Assembly: GCF_002843305.1 (NCBI RefSeq)
Contig: NZ_PGSG01000006.1
Location: 1-64,000 of the forward strand
Direction: 5' to 3'
Source of the DNA: Streptomyces barkulensis
GTDB taxonomy: Bacteria > Actinomycetota > Actinomycetes > Streptomycetales > Streptomycetaceae
DNA length: 64,000 bases
The position numbers were made by a program, and so were the translations under genes. Positions 24,722 to 32,271 of this stretch are shown here, piece after piece. The notes beneath the pieces were generated by a model, which saw only the letters and a list, made by a program, of their open reading frames with translations, ran no database searches and was not told the DNA's origin. Each line of letters opens with the position of its first letter. Position 1 is the first letter of the stretch.

Positions 24722-25153
24722 TCACGTCCCCTCGCGCGAGGCGCGCAGCTCGAACCAGACCCGTTTCCCGGCCGGTTCCGCCCCGCCGGTCCAGCTCACA
24801 CCCCAGGCGTGGCTGAGTGTCTCCACCAGGAACAGCCCGCGCCCGCCGGTCTCGTCCCCGGCCGCCTGACGCGGGCGGGGCACGCCGCTCTGGTCGCCGT
24901 CCCACACGGAGACGACCGCGCCCAGCCGCGTGACGGCGGCCCCGACCCACAGGTGCGGTACGCGGGTGTGCACGACGACGTTCGTCACCACGTCGCTGAC
25001 CAGCGTGCGGGCGGTGTCCAGCAGCCCGTGGTGTCCGGCGGCGCACAGCCACGCCGCGACCGCGTCGCGGGCGACTCTCGGGGTGGTGGGCAGGGCGGGC
25101 GCGGTCAGCCGGTAGACGGCGGTGGCGGGTCTGCCGGGTGCGGTCACGGTCAT
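24722..25153 (-). CDS. HATPase_c anti-sigma-type regulator
   Basis: This 143-aa GHKL ATPase-fold protein is like the single-domain RsbW/SpoIIAB-type kinases abundant in Streptomyces. It has an N-box (LVSDVVTNVVVHT), a G1-type VSVWDGDQSGVPRP segment and a G2 box (GGRGLFLVETLSHAWGV). I chose ATG 25153 behind GGGAGAAG. A start at 25294 would add 47 residues of low-complexity sequence. It is divergent from an XRE regulator and belongs to a WhiJ-type three-part locus, where such proteins are thought to modulate the regulator or a sigma factor. Confidence 0.82.
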   Translation of the reverse strand: MTVTAPGRPATAVYRLTAPALPTTPRVARDAVAAWLCAAGHHGLLDTARTLVSDVVTNVVVHTRVPHLWVGAAVTRLGAVVSVWDGDQSGVPRPRQAAGDETGGRGLFLVETLSHAWGVSWTGGAEPAGKRVWFELRASREGT

Positions 25154-25350
25154 CTGCGTCTTCTCCCAACGCGGTTCGTCTGCGGTTCGCTGCGGAGCAC
25201 GCGCGCCCACCACCGTGGCTCGGCCGCCCTCCCCCGCCCGCGCCGGTACGCGGACAGGGGAGGCCAACTGCACTGCGGGTTCACTGGTGTTCACGCTGCG
25301 CTACCGAGGACCATAGGGCACTCGGGATAAACATGACTACCGATTCACGA

Positions 25351-25366
25351 GGATCCATGTGGATCC
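25351..25366. promoter_or_regulatory. Palindrome in the XRE/HATPase intergenic region
   Basis: GGATCCATGTGGATCC has perfect 7-bp arms and two central bases, 40 bp before the XRE start in a 252-bp divergent gap. It is a candidate operator for the XRE protein. The assignment is positional only. Confidence 0.4.
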
Positions 25367-25405
25367 CCTTGGACCACTTCACTCGTAAGAGGGCAGACTG
25401 TCGCC

Positions 25406-26260
25406 ATGCCACCGAGGACAGTGACGACCGCCCGGCAACGGCGACTTGGCACCGAGCTGCGCAAGATGAGGGAGGCGGCCGGGTACAACGCCCGCGAGGC
25501 CGCCGCGATCCTCGGCATCGACCACACGAAGATCAGCCAGGTCGAGACCGCCCGCTTCGGCGTCAGCGCGGACCGGGTGCGGTTCCTGGCCAGCGCCTAC
25601 GGCTGCGAAGACCAGGCATACGTTGAGTCGCTCGTCTCGATGGCCAAGGACCGCACCAAAGGCTGGTGGGAGAAGTACCGGGGCACCTTGTCGCCAGGAT
25701 TCCTGGACGTTGCGGAACTGGAGCACCATTCCGCATACCTGCACACGTACCAGATCGCGCACGTGCCAGGAATCGCCCAGACGGAGGAGTACGCGCAGGC
25801 GGTATTCGACTTCGGATCCCCATACAGGCTTTCGAAGGAACAGAAGGAAGCACGGGTCGAGCATCGAATCCAACGCGCAAATATCTTGGACCGAGAAGAA
25901 CCTTTCGAATACAAAGCCTTGGTGCACGAAGCCGCCCTGCACATGCGTTTCGGCGGCAGAGAGGTGACTCGTTCACAGCTTGACCACCTGGTGGACATGT
26001 CCGAGCACCCCAGGTTCTCGGTGCGCGTGATTCCGTTCGAAGCAGATGGCTTCGCCGGATCGGGGCAAGCCGTGCTGTACGCGGGCGGCCCGGTCGAGCA
26101 ACTCGACACCGTCCACTTGGACTCAACGCTCGGCCCGGTTTTCCTTGATGCGGACACCCATCTAAAGGCTTACCGAAGCATGTTCTCCAGGATGGAGAAA
26201 AGAGCCTTGAGCGCCAGGAAGTCACGAGACTTCATCAGAGAAGTCATCCAGCAGCTTTGA
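25406..26260 (+). CDS. WhiJ-like XRE regulator with DUF5753 domain
   Basis: This 284-aa protein has an N-terminal Cro/C1 helix-turn-helix (residues about 10-65: LGTELRKMREAAGYNAREAAAIL... DHTKISQVETA) followed by the DUF5753 domain (WWEKYRGTLSPGFLDVAELE, then ...LVHEAALHMRFG, and FSVRVIPFEADGF). It is the regulator part of a WhiJ/AbaA-type locus, next to a DUF397 gene and an HATPase gene. Such loci affect development and antibiotic production in Streptomyces. Codon use in the second half is less GC-rich than in neighbouring genes, which is common for these paralogue families. Confidence 0.92.
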   Translation: MPPRTVTTARQRRLGTELRKMREAAGYNAREAAAILGIDHTKISQVETARFGVSADRVRFLASAYGCEDQAYVESLVSMAKDRTKGWWEKYRGTLSPGFLDVAELEHHSAYLHTYQIAHVPGIAQTEEYAQAVFDFGSPYRLSKEQKEARVEHRIQRANILDREEPFEYKALVHEAALHMRFGGREVTRSQLDHLVDMSEHPRFSVRVIPFEADGFAGSGQAVLYAGGPVEQLDTVHLDSTLGPVFLDADTHLKAYRSMFSRMEKRALSARKSRDFIREVIQQL

Positions 26261-26271
26261 GAGGCGGAGGA

Positions 26272-26472
26272 ATGCTTGAGCAGGCGTGGCAGAAGTCTTC
26301 TTTCTGCGGCGGAGAAGGCGGGAACAACTGCGTGGAGCTTCGCTCCGACGCCGGAGCGGTCCGGCTCCGCGAGAGTGAGCGGCCCGGACAGACCATCGCC
26401 GCCACGCCCGCCGCGCTGCGGGCGCTGATACTCAGCGCCAAGGCGGGCGACCTAGACCACCTCACACACTGA
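26272..26472 (+). CDS. DUF397 protein
   Basis: This 66-aa DUF397 protein has the family pattern W.KSSFC..GNNCVEL near the N-terminus and a LRESERPGQTI middle. It follows the XRE gene by 11 bp. I took ATG 26272, with GGAGG immediately upstream; TTG 26257 would add five residues. DUF397 proteins are the small partners of WhiJ-like XRE regulators and probably bind or inhibit them. Confidence 0.88.
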   Translation: MLEQAWQKSSFCGGEGGNNCVELRSDAGAVRLRESERPGQTIAATPAALRALILSAKAGDLDHLTH

Positions 26473-26495
26473 CTCCCCGGGAGGGCGAGCCGGAC

Positions 26496-26696
26496 ATGTC
26501 CGCACCCATCGAGTGGCACAAGGCGACCTTCTCCGAAGGCGAAGGCCCCAACTGCATCGAGATCGCCCGGGACGGCGATCGCGTCCTCATGCGCGAGAGC
26601 AGCAAGCCCGACGAGATCGTCGTCACCACGCCCGCCAAGCTCGACGCCTTCCTCAAGGGCATCAAGGCCGGCGAGTTCGACCACTTCGTCGACTGA
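26496..26696 (+). CDS. Second DUF397 protein
   Basis: This second 66-aa DUF397 protein starts at ATG 26496 after GGAGGGCGAG. It reads W.KATFSEGEGPNCIEIARDGDRVLMRES and ends in AGEFDHFVD. It lies 23 bp after the first, so both are probably translated from the XRE transcript. Its last 142 bp (26549-26690) recur without any difference at 29658-29799. Confidence 0.87.
   Translation: MSAPIEWHKATFSEGEGPNCIEIARDGDRVLMRESSKPDEIVVTTPAKLDAFLKGIKAGEFDHFVD
26549..26690 (+). repeat. 142-bp perfect direct repeat, left copy
   Basis: This segment of the DUF397 gene is identical to 29658-29799, in the same orientation, 3109 bp apart. The copies diverge abruptly at both ends. They bracket the deleted IS3 element and the nuclease unit. 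Confidence 0.95.
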
Positions 26697-26749
26697 GCCC
26701 CGAACCGGGCTGACGCGGGACCCGCCCGCGTCAGCCCCGCCCACACCCC

Positions 26750-26884
26750 TCACGGACAAGCGGCGGGCGGGACCTCACTGTGGCAAGACCCAGCGGGGAC
26801 CATCCGGATCCCGAGCCAGACATACTGGGACTCGGCGGTCACGGTGATGCCGGCGGCTTGCCGCTGGCTGCCCACCTCTGTCAC
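26750..26884 (-). pseudogene. Possible gene fragment next to the deleted IS
   Basis: A 44-codon minus-strand frame beginning at GTG 26884 reads like ordinary protein (ITVTAESQYVWLGIRM) and has a usable stop. It lies only 17 bp from the IS end at 26902 and may be the tail of a gene broken by that insertion, or a chance frame. I do not recognise it. Confidence 0.25.
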
Positions 26885-26901
26885 CCGACACCCCCTGTGA
26901 C

Positions 26902-27648
26902 TGAACCGTTCCGGGTTCGGTAGAGACCTCAGATGTTGGTTGTGAGCTGGGGTTTCGTGGTTGTCAGGTAGTGGTTGGCTTCGTATTCAGCGGGCGGGAT
27001 GTGCCCTATCTCACCGTGGAGCCGGGTGTGGTTGTACCAGTCGGTCCATTCGGCGGTGGCCAGCTCGACCTGGGCGAGGGATCGCCAGGGCCGCTGCGGC
27101 TTGATCACCTCGGTCTTGAAGAGGCCGATCGTGGACTCCATCAGCGCGTTGTCGTACGCGTCGCCGACCGATCCGATCGAGGCGGCGATGCCGGCCTTCT
27201 CCAAGTGTTCGGCCAGCGCGAAGGACGTATATTGCGATCCCGCGTCCGAGTGATGCACCAACTCGCCAGATCGGGGCGGGTGTTGGTCGCGGTCGCGTTG
27301 CCACAGCCCCATGTCCAGGGCGTCCAGGACGAGCCGGGTCTGCTTCGTGGTCGAGGCGGACCAGCCGACGATCCGGCGGGAGAAGGTGTCCACGACGAAG
27401 GCGACGTAGACGACGCCGGAGAACGTGGCGACATGGGTGAAGTCGACGACCCAGCAGCGTCTCGGTCGTGCCGATGCCGAGCTTCGCGGCGACCGCTTTC
27501 ATCGCGGCCCACTCGGTGTTGTAGTCGGGCCGCACCTCGGCGACCATCCGCACCGCACGACGGCGCAGCTCAAGCGGGTAGGGGGAAGGACGTGCCATGA
27601 CTCGGTCCTCTCAAACGATCGAGTCCCTACCGAACCCGGAACGGTTCA
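26902..27648 (-). mobile_element. Internally deleted IS3-family element
   Basis: The ends are inverted repeats of about 26 bp, differing at one position, beginning TGAACCGTTCCGGGTTCGGT. The 747-bp interior, read on the minus strand, begins as an IS3 orfA and continues as the C-terminal half of orfB, so about half of a normal element is missing. It cannot supply its own transposase but still has both ends. No clear target duplication is seen. The right end abuts the inverted-repeat unit that carries the nuclease gene. Confidence 0.88.
26929..27600 (-). pseudogene. Deleted IS3 transposase (orfA start fused to orfB end)
   Basis: From ATG 27598 the frame encodes the first 45 or so residues of an OrfA (ARPSPYPLELRRRAVRMVAE). 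At about 27459 the sequence jumps, in another frame, into the OrfB core (VVDFTHVATFSGVVYVAFVVD), which runs to the stop at 26929. The DDE residues (Asp in VVDFTH, Asp in HHSDAGSQY, Glu in NALMESTIGLFKTEV) survive, but the DNA-binding region and linker are lost. No full-length transposase is possible. Confidence 0.87.
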
Positions 27649-27674
27649 AACCTCGATCTTTCGTGAGGGTCCGC
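27649..27674 (+). repeat. Left terminal repeat of the nuclease unit
   Basis: This 26-bp copy differs at one base from 29430-29455 (direct) and from the complement of 29467-29492. It begins at the base after the deleted IS3 right end. Confidence 0.8.
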
Positions 27675-27811
27675 TATCTCGACACCCACTGGTTCATGAA
27701 CTACCGGGAAAGCGACTGAACCCGCCGCCCCCTCTCTGTCATCGTCGTGTGAGACGTCCCGGAACGTCCCACCCCAAGGCCCTTGTCAGCCCTACAGTTT
27801 AGTCTTCGATC

Positions 27812-29431
27812 ATGCGACCACCTCTCGAGAACATTCTCCGCAATGCCCTCGTGCAGAACCTGGAGCTGATCGAGCCAGGGCTCCGGCCGGTTCAGTTCGA
27901 GGAGTACCCGCTACCCAACGCACATGGCACCAGGGGCAGCATCGACATCTTGGCCCGTGATCGCCATCAGATGTGGGTGGTCATCGAGCTCAAGCGGTCC
28001 CGGTCCAGCGCGCGGCAAGCCCTGCACGAGGTCAACAAGTACACCGAACTTCTCTGCCGGGAGAAGAACCTTGCGCCTGATCGCATCCGTGCGGTGATCG
28101 TCGCCATGCCGGATGACTGGGAGGAGCTCCTGATCGCCGTCAGTCATGCCGCGCGCGACTGGAGTCATGATCTTCGCGGGTACCGACTGCTCTTGGACAG
28201 CGAAGGCACCCCCATCGGGACCGAGCGGGTGGAGCTCCTGCCCAGGGCGTTCGAACCCCGCATCACCCCCATCCACAACCTGTTCTTCTTCGCCACGGAA
28301 GAACAGCGTGAGCAGGGCTGGAGGATCATAAGTAAGGTCGCGGACGAGTTGGGAGCACTCGACCTGCTGGCAGCGGATTTGGACAGGGTAGCGGAGAAGC
28401 ACTACATCCCCGCTCCCTTCGGCCTGTACCTGGCGGTGGGCCGGGTGGACGAGGAGCTCGCCGCTGCGGATCTCCTGGGTGGTTACGACGGGCCGGAGCC
28501 GTTTGCCGACGAGCACCAGGCGGAGTACCTGGCCCTTTGTGAAATCTGTAACCGTCTTGCGCGCAGCAAGCTGCGTGGAATGAACATGAAGTCCGCACGG
28601 CCAGGGCTGTTGAAGAATCTCCGCGACGACCCCAACTGGGCTATCCAAGGCTTCCGAGGCACCGGTGCCTACGACGAAACAGCCGCCTTCGAACAGCAGG
28701 ACCTGTTTCGCTTCCTTACCGGGGACGAACGAGGAGACAGTCAGATCCTCTACACGGGTACCGCCAGCCCGCAGGTAGCCAACCGCTGGAAGGCTTTCCG
28801 GCAGGAGACTCGGCAGAGCCTGGCCGGCAACCACGAGTGGGAGTCACTCGTGGACGGCTGGCTCGACGAAGTGGGCCCGAAGGTCGGTGAGGGAGACGTC
28901 GGATTGCACGTCTACAACCCCTGTGACCTCCTACAAGCAATAATCCATGGGTGGCCGGACCGCATGGAGAATCTCCTGCCCATGGTCATGGGCGAAGCCG
29001 TACCCCGCCAAGGGCTACGGCACTCGGTACGTGGCGCCCTGTGCTGGAACGGCCGGGGCATGTCGTTGCCCGATGCGGTACGGCTCGTGTACCGAGACCC
29101 GCTGTTCCTGGTGAGCAATATGTACGCGGGAACAGTATGGGAACACGACCGAGAGCTCTTGGATCTCCTGGGGCTGCACTACGTGCTCCTGGAGAAGATC
29201 GGACCCGTTGAGTCCGAGGCGACGGTGGCCGACGAGCACCGCATCTGGATACATCAAGATCAAGGAGCTCGCGTCTACTCCTCGGACACGGACCCTCGCG
29301 GGTACGCGCAGGCGTACGCAAGCATTGCGGCTGATGGGGAGATCGTCTCGATCGGACAGTACCTCAACAGGCATTCCCACGAGGTGGAGCTGATCGTCCG
29401 GGAGCACCGCTCCTTCGTTCATGGCGTCTAA
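27812..29431 (+). CDS. PD-(D/E)XK nuclease-domain protein, NucS/DUF91-like N-terminus
   Basis: This 539-aa soluble protein has a restriction-endonuclease-like fold at residues about 25-120. Asp45 lies in RGSIDILARD, Glu59 and Lys61 in WVVIELKR, and Gln69 in ARQALHEVNKYTELL, giving D-X13-E-X-K plus a downstream Gln as in NucS/DUF91-type nucleases. The remaining 400 residues are not recognised; they contain no ATPase or helicase motif and look like a mixed alpha/beta target-recognition or sensing domain. It is the only gene between two terminal inverted repeats, and less GC-biased codons than flanking genes suggest transfer. It may be a solo defence nuclease. The start ATG 27812 has no strong ribosome site. 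Confidence 0.72.
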   Translation: MRPPLENILRNALVQNLELIEPGLRPVQFEEYPLPNAHGTRGSIDILARDRHQMWVVIELKRSRSSARQALHEVNKYTELLCREKNLAPDRIRAVIVAMPDDWEELLIAVSHAARDWSHDLRGYRLLLDSEGTPIGTERVELLPRAFEPRITPIHNLFFFATEEQREQGWRIISKVADELGALDLLAADLDRVAEKHYIPAPFGLYLAVGRVDEELAAADLLGGYDGPEPFADEHQAEYLALCEICNRLARSKLRGMNMKSARPGLLKNLRDDPNWAIQGFRGTGAYDETAAFEQQDLFRFLTGDERGDSQILYTGTASPQVANRWKAFRQETRQSLAGNHEWESLVDGWLDEVGPKVGEGDVGLHVYNPCDLLQAIIHGWPDRMENLLPMVMGEAVPRQGLRHSVRGALCWNGRGMSLPDAVRLVYRDPLFLVSNMYAGTVWEHDRELLDLLGLHYVLLEKIGPVESEATVADEHRIWIHQDQGARVYSSDTDPRGYAQAYASIAADGEIVSIGQYLNRHSHEVELIVREHRSFVHGV

Positions 29432-29493
29432 CCTCGATATTTCGTGAGGGTCCGCCGACGGAGTCGGCGGACCCTCACGAAATATCGAGGTTA
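29429..29493. repeat. Perfect palindrome with 31-bp arms
   Basis: The 31-bp arms are exact complements around a 3-nt loop (GGA). The left arm begins in the nuclease stop codon. Each arm contains the 26-bp terminal repeat of the unit. It will form a very stable hairpin in RNA or single-stranded DNA and may act as terminator, as abutted transposon ends, or both. Confidence 0.9.
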
Positions 29494-29580
29494 AGAGACC
29501 GTTGTACTCCAACATTGCGTCGTGGGCCTGTGACGCAACGCCCGCGATCCCCGATGGCCCCTCGCACTCCTTGGTCTCGG

Positions 29581-29805
29581 ATGATCACAAACCGGACGCA
29601 ACACGACTACGCCGAGGCCCTGATCGAGTGGTACGCCGCATCCTGCGGCGGCGGCAACAACTGCATCGAGATCGCCCGGGACGGCGATCGCGTCCTCATG
29701 CGCGAGAGCAGCAAGCCCGACGAGATCGTCGTCACCACGCCCGCCAAGCTCGACGCCTTCCTCAAGGGCATCAAGGCCGGCGAGTTCGACCACTTCGTCA
29801 ACTGA
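29581..29805 (+). CDS. Chimeric DUF397 copy
   Basis: The last 48 codons are a duplicate of the DUF397 gene at 26496 with one change near the end (Asp to Asn). The first 26 codons (from ATG 29581, MITNRTQHDYAEALIEWYAA) are unrelated to that copy, although EWYAASCGGGNNCIEIA still resembles a DUF397 N-terminal motif. The 142-bp exact identity points to recent duplication or gene conversion between two DUF397 genes. Whether the chimera is expressed is uncertain, since the ribosome site is weak and no XRE gene precedes it directly. Confidence 0.5.
   Translation: MITNRTQHDYAEALIEWYAASCGGGNNCIEIARDGDRVLMRESSKPDEIVVTTPAKLDAFLKGIKAGEFDHFVN
29658..29799 (+). repeat. 142-bp perfect direct repeat, right copy
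   Basis: Identical to 26549-26690. After the shared segment the copies differ by one base and then share ACTGA, the stop. Confidence 0.95.
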
Positions 29806-29877
29806 TCGCCGCGCGGGGCTCCGGGAGGAGCCCCGCCGCTTCCCCGTCCCGCCCCGGCGGACCGGCCCACCGGGCCG

Positions 29878-30528
29878 TCAGCGCGCCGGGCCCTCCACCA
29901 CGGGCTTCAGCACCTGCGACGCCTCCCGGTCCGATATCTGCGCGTACACCTTGTCCGGTGTTCCCGAACCGCCCTGCCGGTAGCCGATCTTCGACGGGCA
30001 CTGCGGTTGCGGGGTCCTCGTGATGGTGTCCACGACACGTCCGGTGCGCAGCTCGTAGACGGTGTAGGTGAACGTCTGGGAGTACATCGGGTAGCTCTCC
30101 CGCGGATCCAGCCGGCCGGACTCCGCGTACTCGCAGTCGCGCTCCCGCTCCTCGCCCCGTTCCCCCTTGCCGCAGGCCAGCAGTTCGATCTCCGAGACCG
30201 GGGTGGTCTTCGACAGGTCCGGCAACCCGTCGAAACTCACGTGCTCCTGCAGCACCGTGCCGGTCATCACGTCCTTGTCGGTCCGGTATCCGGAGCGGAA
30301 GACGGCCGTGCGATGTGGTCCGTCACCCGAGTACCTCGCCGCCCCGGGGTGCCCGTCCCCGATCTCCGAGCACAGTTCGGAGAGCTGGACCACGGTCCTG
30401 ATCCTCTCGGTCCCCGGCTCCGGGGAGGAGGCGTCGGTCTTCCCTCCGGAGTCCCCCGAGCAGGCGGCCAGTGCGGCCAGCAGCCCGCAGGCGGCGAGTG
30501 GAGCGGTTACGCGTCGTGCCATCGGCAT
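29878..30528 (-). CDS. Secreted lipoprotein
   Basis: This 216-aa lipoprotein starts at ATG 30528, four bases after GGAGG. The signal peptide ends in a lipobox LAAC near residue 20, followed by SGDSGGKTDASS. Six or more Cys in the mature domain (ELCSEIG, LLACGKG, DCEYAES, PQCPSK) suggest disulfides. It sits outside the membrane. I do not recognise a family; its role is unknown. Confidence 0.75.
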   Translation of the reverse strand: MPMARRVTAPLAACGLLAALAACSGDSGGKTDASSPEPGTERIRTVVQLSELCSEIGDGHPGAARYSGDGPHRTAVFRSGYRTDKDVMTGTVLQEHVSFDGLPDLSKTTPVSEIELLACGKGERGEERERDCEYAESGRLDPRESYPMYSQTFTYTVYELRTGRVVDTITRTPQPQCPSKIGYRQGGSGTPDKVYAQISDREASQVLKPVVEGPAR

Positions 30529-30688
30529 GAGACCTCCCAGTCCCCGTCGCGCCCACGGCACGCGCCCGTGAGCCCCCGTCAGGGGGGCCGCCCTGCCGTG
30601 GGCGGATTCCGCGGCCAACCTGTCCGCACGCGAGCGTAGCGAACGCCCCACAGGCAGATGAGTGATCCCAAATCCCTTATCAGGGAAG

Positions 30689-31069
30689 TCAGTTGTCGAA
30701 GCGGCTGCGGGCCGCCTCGATGTGGTCGAGGTAGCGGTGGGTCCAGTCGCACATCACGTCCACCGCCTCGCGCAGGGCCCGGCCCGGCTCGGTGAGGGTG
30801 TACTCGACGCGCGGCGGCACGGTGGGGTGCACCGTCCGCTCGACCATGCCGTTGCGCTCCAGCATGCGCAGGTTCTGGGTGAGCATCTTGTGACTGACGC
30901 CCTCGACCTCGTCCCGCAGCTCGCTGAACCGCAGGGTGCGCTCCCCGAGGGCCTCGATGATCAGCAGGGCCCACTTGTTGGCGATGTCAGAGAAGATCTC
31001 CCGCGCCAGGGTGTCCGCGCGCCGCAGGTCCGCTTCCTCGGGGGAGTCCCCGAACTGCTTGGTCACCAT
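30689..31069 (-). CDS. HxlR-family transcriptional regulator
   Basis: This 126-aa winged-helix regulator has the HxlR pattern: IANKWALLIIEALGERTLRFSELRDEV, then VSHKMLTQNLRMLERNGMVER and VEYTLTEPGRALREAV. It has no N-terminal Cys of the redox-sensing HypR type in the usual place. It is divergent from a RidA-family gene, 122 bp apart, and probably controls it. Confidence 0.9.
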   Translation of the reverse strand: MVTKQFGDSPEEADLRRADTLAREIFSDIANKWALLIIEALGERTLRFSELRDEVEGVSHKMLTQNLRMLERNGMVERTVHPTVPPRVEYTLTEPGRALREAVDVMCDWTHRYLDHIEAARSRFDN

Positions 31070-31190
31070 GAGGTTCCCCAGTCACTTATAAGTGCGTTCT
31101 TCCAGGTCAGCGCAGACTCTCCTACGGTTTCCGGGTAACCGCAAGTGACCACGGGTGCCCATGGGCGCCCGGACGAGGAGACGGACCGAC

Positions 31191-31598
31191 ATGGCCATCA
31201 CTCTGGTGAACCCCGACGGACTGCCCGCCATCGACGTCTACCGGCAGGTGTCGGTCGCGTCTGGCTCGAAGCTGGTCTTCGTCGCCGGGCAGGTCGCCTG
31301 GGACGCCGAGGGGAACACGGTCGGCGCGGGCGACCTGGCCGCCCAGGTCGAGCAGTGCTACCTCAATGTCGCCACCGCCCTGGCCGGGGTCGGCGGGACC
31401 TTCGACGACGTGGCGAAGCTGAACGTCCACGTCGTCGACTGGACCCCCGACAGGATGCCCCAGCTCCTGGAGGGGATCTCCCGGGCCGCCGCGAAGCTGG
31501 GGACCACCCCGGTCCCGCCGGCCACGCTGCTGGGCGTGGCGGCGCTGGACGTACCCGAGCACCTGGTCGAGGTCGAGGCCACCGCCGTCCTGGACTGA
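31191..31598 (+). CDS. RidA/YjgF-family protein
   Basis: This 135-aa RidA-fold protein is of the kind that hydrolyses reactive enamines or imines. The core has VFVAGQVAWDAEGNTVG, a middle QCYLNVATALAGVGG and the C-terminal VPEHLVEVEATAVL. A catalytic Arg of true RidA (in the RxxR region near residue 105) is not obvious, as the segment reads PVPPATLLGVAAL, so it may belong to a non-deaminating Rid subgroup. Start ATG 31191. Divergent from HxlR. Confidence 0.85.
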   Translation: MAITLVNPDGLPAIDVYRQVSVASGSKLVFVAGQVAWDAEGNTVGAGDLAAQVEQCYLNVATALAGVGGTFDDVAKLNVHVVDWTPDRMPQLLEGISRAAAKLGTTPVPPATLLGVAALDVPEHLVEVEATAVLD

Positions 31599-31704
31599 GC
31601 GCCCGCCCCGTCGCCTGCCGGACGGCCGTGTCAGACCCGGCTGGTACTCCTGGAAGCGCACGGTCGGACGCGGCATCATCGGCACCAGCGGGGGACTCAG
31701 GACA

Positions 31705-32169
31705 GTGATCACCGAATCCGGCGGCGACCTGCTGCACGACGACGCTCAGGCCCTGGTCAACCCGGTCAACACGGTCGGAGTCATGGGCAAGGGTCTGGCC
31801 CTTCAGTTCAAGCGCGCCTTCCCCGAGGTGTTCGACGCCTATGCGAAGGCGTGCGCGGTGGGGGAGGTGAAGCCGGGCCGGGTGTTCCCGGTCTCTCTGG
31901 GCGAGGGCCGGTGGGTGGTCAACTTCCCCACCAAGCGGCACTGGCGGGGGAAGTCGCGGCTTCAGGACATCGAGACCGGCCTCGACGACCTCGTGCGCCT
32001 GGCCGGGGAACTGGAGTTGACGAGCATCGCCGTTCCCCCGCTGGGCTGCGGCCACGGAGGGCTCCCCTGGCCGCAGGTGCGTTCGTTGATCACCGAGAAG
32101 CTGGGCGGCCTCCCCGTAGAGGTGAGGCTGTACGTCCCGCGGAGCACCGCAGAGGGCACGACCGCGTGA
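31705..32169 (+). CDS. Orphan macro-domain protein, DarG-like
   Basis: This 154-aa protein is a single macro domain that binds ADP-ribose and may remove it from DNA or protein. NPVNTVGVMGKGLALQFKRAFPE matches the loop of the DarG/TARG1 branch, in which a Lys in the GKG loop forms the reaction intermediate. The second loop reads IAVPPLGCGHGGLPW. In DarTG systems a DarT toxin gene stands directly upstream, but here the neighbour is a RidA-family gene and no ADP-ribosyltransferase is in view. It starts at GTG 31705, and a strong hairpin follows the stop. Confidence 0.85.
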   Translation: MITESGGDLLHDDAQALVNPVNTVGVMGKGLALQFKRAFPEVFDAYAKACAVGEVKPGRVFPVSLGEGRWVVNFPTKRHWRGKSRLQDIETGLDDLVRLAGELELTSIAVPPLGCGHGGLPWPQVRSLITEKLGGLPVEVRLYVPRSTAEGTTA

Positions 32170-32171
32170 AA

Positions 32172-32189
32172 GCCCCCGCGAGCGGGGGC
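32172..32189 (+). terminator. Hairpin terminator after the macro-domain gene
   Basis: GCCCCCGC-GA-GCGGGGGC forms an 8-bp perfect stem 2 bp after the stop. Confidence 0.65.
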
Positions 32190-32271
32190 CGTTCGGCGAC
32201 CTCGGCGACCCGCTGAGAGGCGCCGTTCACAGCCGCCGGGCAGGCGGGACGGGCGGGGGGCCGGCGGCGTC

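Larger units (their letters stand above)
27649..29492 (+). mobile_element. Inverted-repeat-bounded unit carrying one nuclease gene
   Basis: A 26-bp sequence starting AACCTCGATCTTTCGTGAGG at 27649 recurs inverted at 29467-29492 with one difference. The ends therefore form terminal inverted repeats of an 1844-bp unit. The single large ORF inside is the PD-(D/E)XK protein, and no transposase is present. A third copy, in direct orientation, lies at 29430-29455 and overlaps the stop codon. This looks like a transposon-derived or transposase-less passenger unit. Movement is not shown, and no target duplication is recognisable. Confidence 0.55.

Noticed and set aside
26697-26901. tRNA gene in the gap after the DUF397 genes
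   Set aside because: No T-loop or cloverleaf pattern could be found.
31191-32169. RidA plus macro domain as a toxin-antitoxin pair
   Set aside because: The RidA-like protein has no DarT ADP-ribosyltransferase motif; the genes are 106 bp apart and need not be linked.
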